Of a DNA stretch of 64,000 nucleotides, positions 58,441 to 64,000 are shown piece after piece. The first letter of the stretch is position 1; each line of letters starts with the position of its first letter. Position numbers and translations under genes: made by a program. The stretch comes from Erythroxylum novogranatense (lineage: Eukaryota; Streptophyta; Magnoliopsida; Malpighiales; Erythroxylaceae): positions 55,963,783 through 56,027,782 of the forward strand of contig CM057228.1 of NCBI GenBank assembly GCA_029891385.1, read 5' to 3'. The notes below the pieces were generated by a model. It did not search any database. It was given only the letters and a program-made list of their open reading frames with translations, and had not been told where the DNA came from.

Positions 58441-60366
58441 CTCTATATCAGAAATCTTACCATTCTAAATCTCATCCCGAAGCTTGCTCAAGTCCGCTTC
58501 CTGAGCCTGCAAATCCCTAACCTTTTCCTTCAGCATCGGTCTAACTCGAAAATTAGCCAGAAGACAATTCGATTCTTCCTACGTCAAGCTTATCCTAAGC
58601 TTAGCCATCTCTTCCAATAAAGGAAGATAAACCGATCGAACATGAGCAATCGACGACTTCCTGCTCAAGGCATCCGCCATAACATTGGCCTTGCCCGGAT
58701 GATACTCAATCAGCAAATCATAATCCTTTAGTAGCTCCAACCACCTCCGCTGCCTCAAATTCAATTCCTTCTGACTCAACAAATACTTCAGACTCTTATG
58801 ATCAGTAAAGATCCGAGTCTGAACTCCATACAAATAATGCCTCCAAATCTTGAGGCAAATATCACGCTGCTAACTCCAAATCGTAAGGCGTCGGATAATT
58901 CACTCATAAGGCTTCAAGCGCCTTGAAGCATATGCAATTACCCGATCTCCCTGCATCAAAACACACCCAAGACCCTTCCTCGAAGCATCCAGACAACAGA
59001 ATAGCCCTCATCTTCGAAGGCAAAACCGAATCGAGCACTCGTCAATCTGCGCTTAAGCTCCTCGAAGCTCCTATGACACTCCTCACCTGCACAAACTTCG
59101 ATTCTTTCTCAAGAACTTCGTCATCGGAGCGGATATCATCGAAAATCCCTCCACAAACCGTCAGTAGTTTGCCAAACCCAGAAAACTCCTCACCTCTGCT
59201 ACATTCTTCGGCGCCTCCCAATTCACTATAGCCTCTATCTTCTTGGATCCACATGCACTCCGCTTTCGGAGATCACATGCCCAAGAAAGGAAACTTCTCT
59301 CAACCAAAATTAGCATTTCTAATTTGGCATACAACTCATTACTCCTCAAAGTCTCCAAAGAAATCCTCAAATGCTCCTCATGCTCCCGATCACTCTTGAA
59401 ATACACCAATATATCATCAATGAAGACAATGATAAATTGGTCCAAGAATGGCTTGAACACTCGATTCATCAAATCCATAAAAGCTGCCGGAGCATTTGTC
59501 AATCCGAAAGGCATCACCAAAAACTCAAAGTGCCCATAACGAGTCCTGAAAGCAGACTTCGGCACATCCGACTCCTTAATCCTCAACTGATGATAACCCG
59601 ATCTCAAGTCTATCTTAGAGAAGACTCTCGCTCCTTGCAATTGATCAAACAAGTCATCAATGCGAGGAAGCGGATACCGATTTTTCACCGTAATCTGATT
59701 CAACTTCCTGTAGTCTACACACATCCTCAAAGATCCATCCTTCTTCTTCACAAAAAGAACCGGAGCTCTCCAAGGCGAAGAGCTCGGTCTGATATACCCC
59801 TTCTCCAATAACTCCTCTAACTGCTCCTTAAGTTCTTTCAATTCTGCCGGAGCCATCCTATAAGGCAGAATCGAAATCGGGGCTGAACCTGACAAAAGCT
59901 CGATCGAAAACTCGATCTCCCGAGATGGCGGTAGTCCAGGTAATTCCTCGGGAAAGACATCCGAGAAATCCCTGACTACTGGAATATCCTCTAACTTCCC
60001 TCTGTCTGCTCTGGAATCCATCACATAAGCCAAAAACGCCTCACATCCTAACCTCAACATCTTCTCTGCAGTCAAAGCCGAAACAAATCTGAGCGGACTT
60101 GCCTTTCTATCCCCAGAAAACATTACTCTGCTGCCATCATCTAATTCAAACTCTATTGTCTTCTGCCTACAATCCAATCGGGCATTGTACCTTTCCAAGG
60201 TATCCATACCCAAAATCACATCCAAGCCTCTCATCTTCAGTGGCATCAAATCTACCACTAGAAGTGCTCCACCAATACAAATCTCACAATCTCTGAACAC
60301 CTGACTAACCACAATATACTGACCGATCGGAGTACTCACCAACAGAGGAGTATCCAACGAACTCAC
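58441..60366 (-). pseudogene. pol: protease end, reverse transcriptase and RNase H of the minus-strand Tekay element
   Basis: One open frame of 401 codons (60366-59161) carries the end of the protease (DVILGMDTL), then RT with [35 protein letters not shown] and the catalytic FIDDILVYF (about 59425-59399). RNase H begins at about 59100 in broken frames and ends in 58833-58579 with [14 protein letters not shown] and [13 protein letters not shown]. Breaks lie near 59160-58840 and 58580-58440. The RT core looks intact over its whole length, the best-preserved coding stretch of this element. Confidence 0.93.
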
Positions 60367-60372
60367 GATCTA

Positions 60373-60564
60373 TCACATAGGTCTACTCATTTGAAACAAG
60401 CAGTGAGTAGACCACAGGTCAATCAACACAAGCACATCATCAGAAAACAATCGAGCCATACCAGTAACAACATCTGGCGCGGCCTCTGCATCCTCCCGCC
60501 ATAGCAAACACACAGGTGGTGCTCCCTCTCGGTCTTCCGAAAGACTCGCCCTCTTGGCAAACAT
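60373..60564 (-). pseudogene. pol: protease active-site region, catalytic motif altered
   Basis: The frame reads VLVLIDLWSTHCLF where the 38584-51485 element has ALLDPGSTHSFI. The D-x-G core has become D-L-W, which should abolish aspartic protease activity if the sequence is right. A stop at 60373 then separates it from the rest of pol. Confidence 0.8.
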
Positions 60565-60599
60565 CAGGCGCCTACCTCACATCACGATCCTCGACCCAT

Positions 60600-61466
60600 G
60601 GTCTCTGTCCTCGTGGGAGCTCAGCATCGAGATCCCTCTCTCTGGACCAGTGAGGACACTCTCTAGCCTCGTGTCCTTTCATCCACAGTTGAAGCATGCA
60701 CCCGCCAATCAGTAACACTCTCCACCATGAAGCCGACCACAGTGCTCACACTTAGGGCGATGACTGTCCCCATCTCCTCCTCCGCCGCCACCGTAGAAGC
60801 TTGGTGAGAAGCAGTAGAAGTCCTCATCGACCTCGACCGGGCACCATCGCTCCTCTCTTGATCGAAGCTGGAAGCTCCTAGCACTCTGTCTGCATAGGAG
60901 TACTAGTGCTACCTCCTCTCCTAAGCGCTCTCTGCCTTCCTCTTCTTATTCACAAGACTCTTGATATTCTATATGTTCTCCACCCAAAAAGCCTCAACTA
61001 ATCTGCTGAAAGTCATGAAATTCAGACAATCACCTTCTCTCGATGGCCAAATGTAGTCAGGCTCAAATCGGCGACATCCGGCAGCCTCGTTCAACATCAA
61101 ATCTGAAGCATACTGGGACATTGCGTGAACCGACTCATACTCAAGAATGTCATATCCCTCTAAGTGAGACTCAAAACTCCCTCGCTTGCTGGACATAAAC
61201 CTCTCGAAGATATTTCTTCTTGAGCGCGACCACAAAATCTCGCCATGCCAACCCCATCGGCCTCATCTCGATCGCCCAAGACGGTCTCCCACCGATCTGA
61301 GCATCTCCCCGCAAATGTCGGCAAAGATATACAACTCTCTCGTCCTCCTCACAATCCATCGATCCATCACCGATTCATCCTCCGCATCCATGTCTCGACT
61401 TCCTCGGGATCGGTTGTCCCAAAGAAGTCCTTGCTCCATACTTTCTCGACTTGTTGAATTGTTTTC
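60600..61466 (-). pseudogene. gag of the minus-strand Tekay element, 5' truncated
   Basis: Frames with LAWRDFVVALKKKY (about 61270-61225) and the zinc knuckle CEHCGRLHGGEC (about 60747-60712) identify gag. Stops and shifts separate them. The gag start, primer-binding site and 5' LTR are missing: at 61467 the sequence passes abruptly into an LTR of opposite orientation. The missing part may lie beyond the window's right edge. Confidence 0.85.
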
Positions 61467-62751
61467 TGTTGGGCCCCGAAATTTTTTTTTAATTTGAATT
61501 AATTAATTATTTATTTATGGATTTATTAGATTAATTATTTTATTTTGTCTTAATTGATTTAATTATGTTTTATGTAAATATTTTTATGTTGGGCTTGGAA
61601 ATTAGAAGTTAGAAATTAAATGAAAGCTTGGGCTTAATATTGGAAAGTATGGGCTTAGGTAAATGGATTAAGTAGAAGGAGGATTAATAATAAGTGGGTT
61701 TGGTGGAAGTAGGCCTTGGGAGGTGGAGGCCCAAAAGCCTTTATGTAGGGAAAGCCAAAACTATGTAGTTTTGGTGTAGGATGAATTAAAGGAATTAAAG
61801 AAGAGTTAAAGGAAGAGGAGGAGAGAGAGAGTGTCGAGAATCAAAGGAGAGGAGAAGAGAAGGAAAAGCGTGAGCTAGCCAAGGAAGAAAGGAAGATAGA
61901 AAATCGTGGGGGCTTGTGGAGAAGAATAAAGAAGGAGAAAAGAAGAGAAATCAAGAGCTTAAGGTAAGTATCTATCTTCCTTTGAGTTAGATTCAAGAAA
62001 TGGGATGAAATGAAGGTTAGGGTTTGTGTAGGAATGAAGAAAGAAAGAAGAGATGAGTGGTTTTGTGATTCGAAGCTAGGGTTGGTTGTTTTAGCTTAAA
62101 TGGGCTATGGGTAGGTTAGGTTTAAGACTTCGTTATCGATTTATCGATTCTTGAATGTTTCGACTTTTCCAATGAGTTTGAAATGTGTTTTATTGAAGGA
62201 ACCAAGGAAACCTCACTCAAGAGAGAGAGGAAGAGCAATCGTGAATCCGGTTTCGGCGATAAGTGGGTAACATCTTTATAGTTATTGTGTAATGGGCAAA
62301 GCCCTATGTGTGCTATCTTGTTATACTATGTGCATATTGAAAATGAAATTTTGTGTTTTGAGAGGAAAGAATGGAACTTTGATGCTTTGAAAGAGTGCGA
62401 TAAGCGTAAAATGTGAATCTTGTGTTTGATATGTGAGCATATTGATTGTGTTTGGGCGAGAGAACCCTTTGTGAAGTCACGTGCACGTTGACCCCATTAG
62501 CCTTCTCCGCTGCTGCTTTAGGCTTACGAGATCCGAAAAATGGACTAAATCGTGATTACTGGTAAACTTCGGTTTTAAATCGTGTTTATGGAACTCTCGA
62601 GCCAATTGCTTGCATCCATCATTTATTTGTGTTCATGATGCATAATATGTGTTTTAATTGCAAGAGGATTCCATGTTATGCTTTATGTGATGAGCTGAGT
62701 TAATTGCTAATGCTTTGAATTATTAATGATGTGTGTGTGTGGCTCATTACT

Positions 62752-62778
62752 CGATGGCTATAAACTTGTTAGCCATCG
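62752..62778. repeat. hairpin CGATGGCTA/TAGCCATCG
   Basis: 9-bp perfect arms with a 9-nt AT-rich loop starting TAAA. The same arms occur in the LTR at 55259-55285, and a 6-bp version at 54396-54416. Confidence 0.85.
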
Positions 62779-63556
62779 AGCGTGTTTCGCTCACCCCATT
62801 CTCCTCCTCGGTGAAAATTCAAGTTGAGAGTTGAACCTTGCAAGGCATCGACATCACTCCAAGAAATTAGGAACTTTTGTATTAAGTTAATAACTAGCCT
62901 TTGGAATAGCTTTGTAAGCATATTGACCATTGAGCATCTCATCTTTTGTGTTTTGTACTTGATTTTGATGAATATGCCAATATGTAACCAAAGCTATGCA
63001 TGAATCTTTCTTATGATTGGAAAGAGAATGAGAGCTCTAGTACTCTCTTCATTATATGTTTTTGTTGATTTGTGACCTATGTGTGAAGCATGTGTACCAT
63101 TCTTTTAAGTTTGGAGATTTACATTGGGTGTCTCTTTGGGTTTTGCCTTGAAAGAGTCATTGGAAAATCTCGAGGTTAGGAGTTGTAAAAGTTTTGTAAA
63201 TTACGGGTATGTTGCATTTTCTGATATTTCTGTGTTGTTAGAGGATTGTATGGGAGCTTTATGACTCCTTGAGAGTGATAGGTGAGCTGTAGGGTTCTTC
63301 TAAGATGTTTATAAGCTATTTATGAGGGATTAAAATGGTAGGTGTGAGTGGTTAGAATTAAATGTAGGTCTTTGTCAAATGATGATTTTTAGACAGAACC
63401 TTTGTGACCATTTTGACCCTTATAGAGTTGGAATTTGGGTCAGTGATCATCATGAAAATGTAGATCTTTCTTTTCTCTATGAAATAGACACCAATTTTGT
63501 TAAATTTGGAGTTCGAATGGAAAGTTATGACCTTTGCAAGTGGAGCTGCCTTGTAG

Positions 63557-63818
63557 CAAAAACAGACGACGATCTTTAGCAAAAACGAGACGATGTAATT
63601 GTAGAAAAAACCAGGCGATGCATCAGAAAGCAAAACCAGGCGATGCTTGTAACAAAACCAGGCGATGCCTTGTAGCAAAAACCAGACGATGTAATCAGAG
63701 CAAAAACCAGACGATGCATCGTAGCAAAACCGACGACGATGCATGGCAAAAACCGGGCGATGCATTGTAGCAAAAAAAAAACCAGACGATATTCTCAGAG
63801 CAAAAATCAGGCGATGTT
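63557..63818 (+). repeat. tandem array, about 24-bp unit (ACCAGGCGATGCATTGTAGC)
   Basis: About eleven units, each with ACCAGRCGATG followed by a short variable stretch and AGCAAAA. Unit length is 22-28 bp. Two further related units (TCCGTCTGATTTTTGCT, the reverse complement of part of the array) follow at 63828-63880, separated by GATGACATCATC / GATGACGTCATC palindromes. Confidence 0.9.
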
Positions 63819-64000
63819 ACTGTTTATCTCCGTCTGATTTTTGCTGAGGATGACATCATCTCCGTCTGATTTTTGCTAAGGATGACGTCATCTTCGTCTC
63901 ATTTATTGTCGGTTTTTTGTCTTGACCCTCTTCCTTCTTTTGGCCATAACTTTTGCATGGACCTCCGATCGACCTCATTCTCGAAGCATTGGATTTCTAA

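Larger units (their letters stand above)
61467..64000 (+). mobile_element. LTR of another Tekay-like family, forward orientation, truncated by the window end
   Basis: Starts TGTTGGGCCCCG directly after gag of the neighbouring element. It contains a purine-rich leader (61800-61960), donor TTAAG|GTAAGTATC (61966), acceptor TTGAAG|GAACC with a mini-exon 62199-62262, the reverse complement of the GGGCAGCC block (about 62490-62530), a 9-bp stem hairpin (62752-62778), modules (63360-63540), a tandem cassette (63557-63818) and the TCCGATCGACCTCATTCTCG module near 63965. The rest of this element should lie to the right. Confidence 0.8.

Noticed and set aside
63557..63818. Short repeats with variable stretches, CRISPR-like
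   Set aside because: Variable stretches are only a few bases and the context is a eukaryotic LTR without cas genes.

Overview
The window looks like nuclear DNA from a flowering plant, probably a eudicot. It is AT-rich, has intron-containing genes of two plant families (a membrane steroid-binding/MAPR protein and a trihelix transcription factor), and is otherwise packed with plant mobile elements: Tekay-type Ty3/gypsy chromoviruses with very long LTRs, a degraded hAT transposon, a LINE fragment and an endogenous pararetrovirus (Caulimoviridae). The species cannot be told from the sequence.

Layout. 1-10394: LTR debris (reverse-strand LTR fragment 1-1627, an LTR mosaic 3090-6266, a 3.3-kb probable solo LTR 7094-10394) separated by non-coding DNA. 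12266-16034: an hAT transposon with a near-perfect 8-bp target duplication and a decayed transposase. 16035-23552: the gene island, with the two-exon MSBP/MAPR gene (16423-17020, minus), a LINE 3' fragment (17998-18730) and the two-exon trihelix gene (20681-23278, minus). 23553-52345: one pararetrovirus locus of about 7.5 kb, rearranged in alternating orientation and split by two retrotransposons with perfect 5-bp target duplications: a non-autonomous element at 24578-32885 (TSD TGTAG, minus) and a 12.9-kb Tekay chromovirus at 38584-51485 (TSD ATAGT, plus). 52346-64000: an LTR fragment (plus), a minus-strand Tekay element with its 3' LTR and broken gag-pol (54847-61466), and a plus-strand LTR (61467-64000) that cuts into its gag.

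The genes do not form a pathway; the two host genes are ordinary. The unusual content is inside the LTRs. Across families that share little sequence they keep (a) a predicted exon of about 64-72 nt flanked by AG and GTGAGT/GTGGGT; (b) a block of degenerate modules that in the 12.9-kb element repeat every 178-204 bp; (c) family-specific cassettes of short CpG-bearing units, often perfect palindromes, spaced about 20-25 bp; and, in the non-autonomous element, (d) a 46-bp tandem array, each unit carrying CTATAAAAG inside a small inverted repeat, in 5 copies in one LTR and 10 in the other. Most retroelement reading frames are broken. Many breaks and many differences between paired LTRs fall in CG-rich spots, so sequencing or consensus error is a competing explanation for part of the decay.
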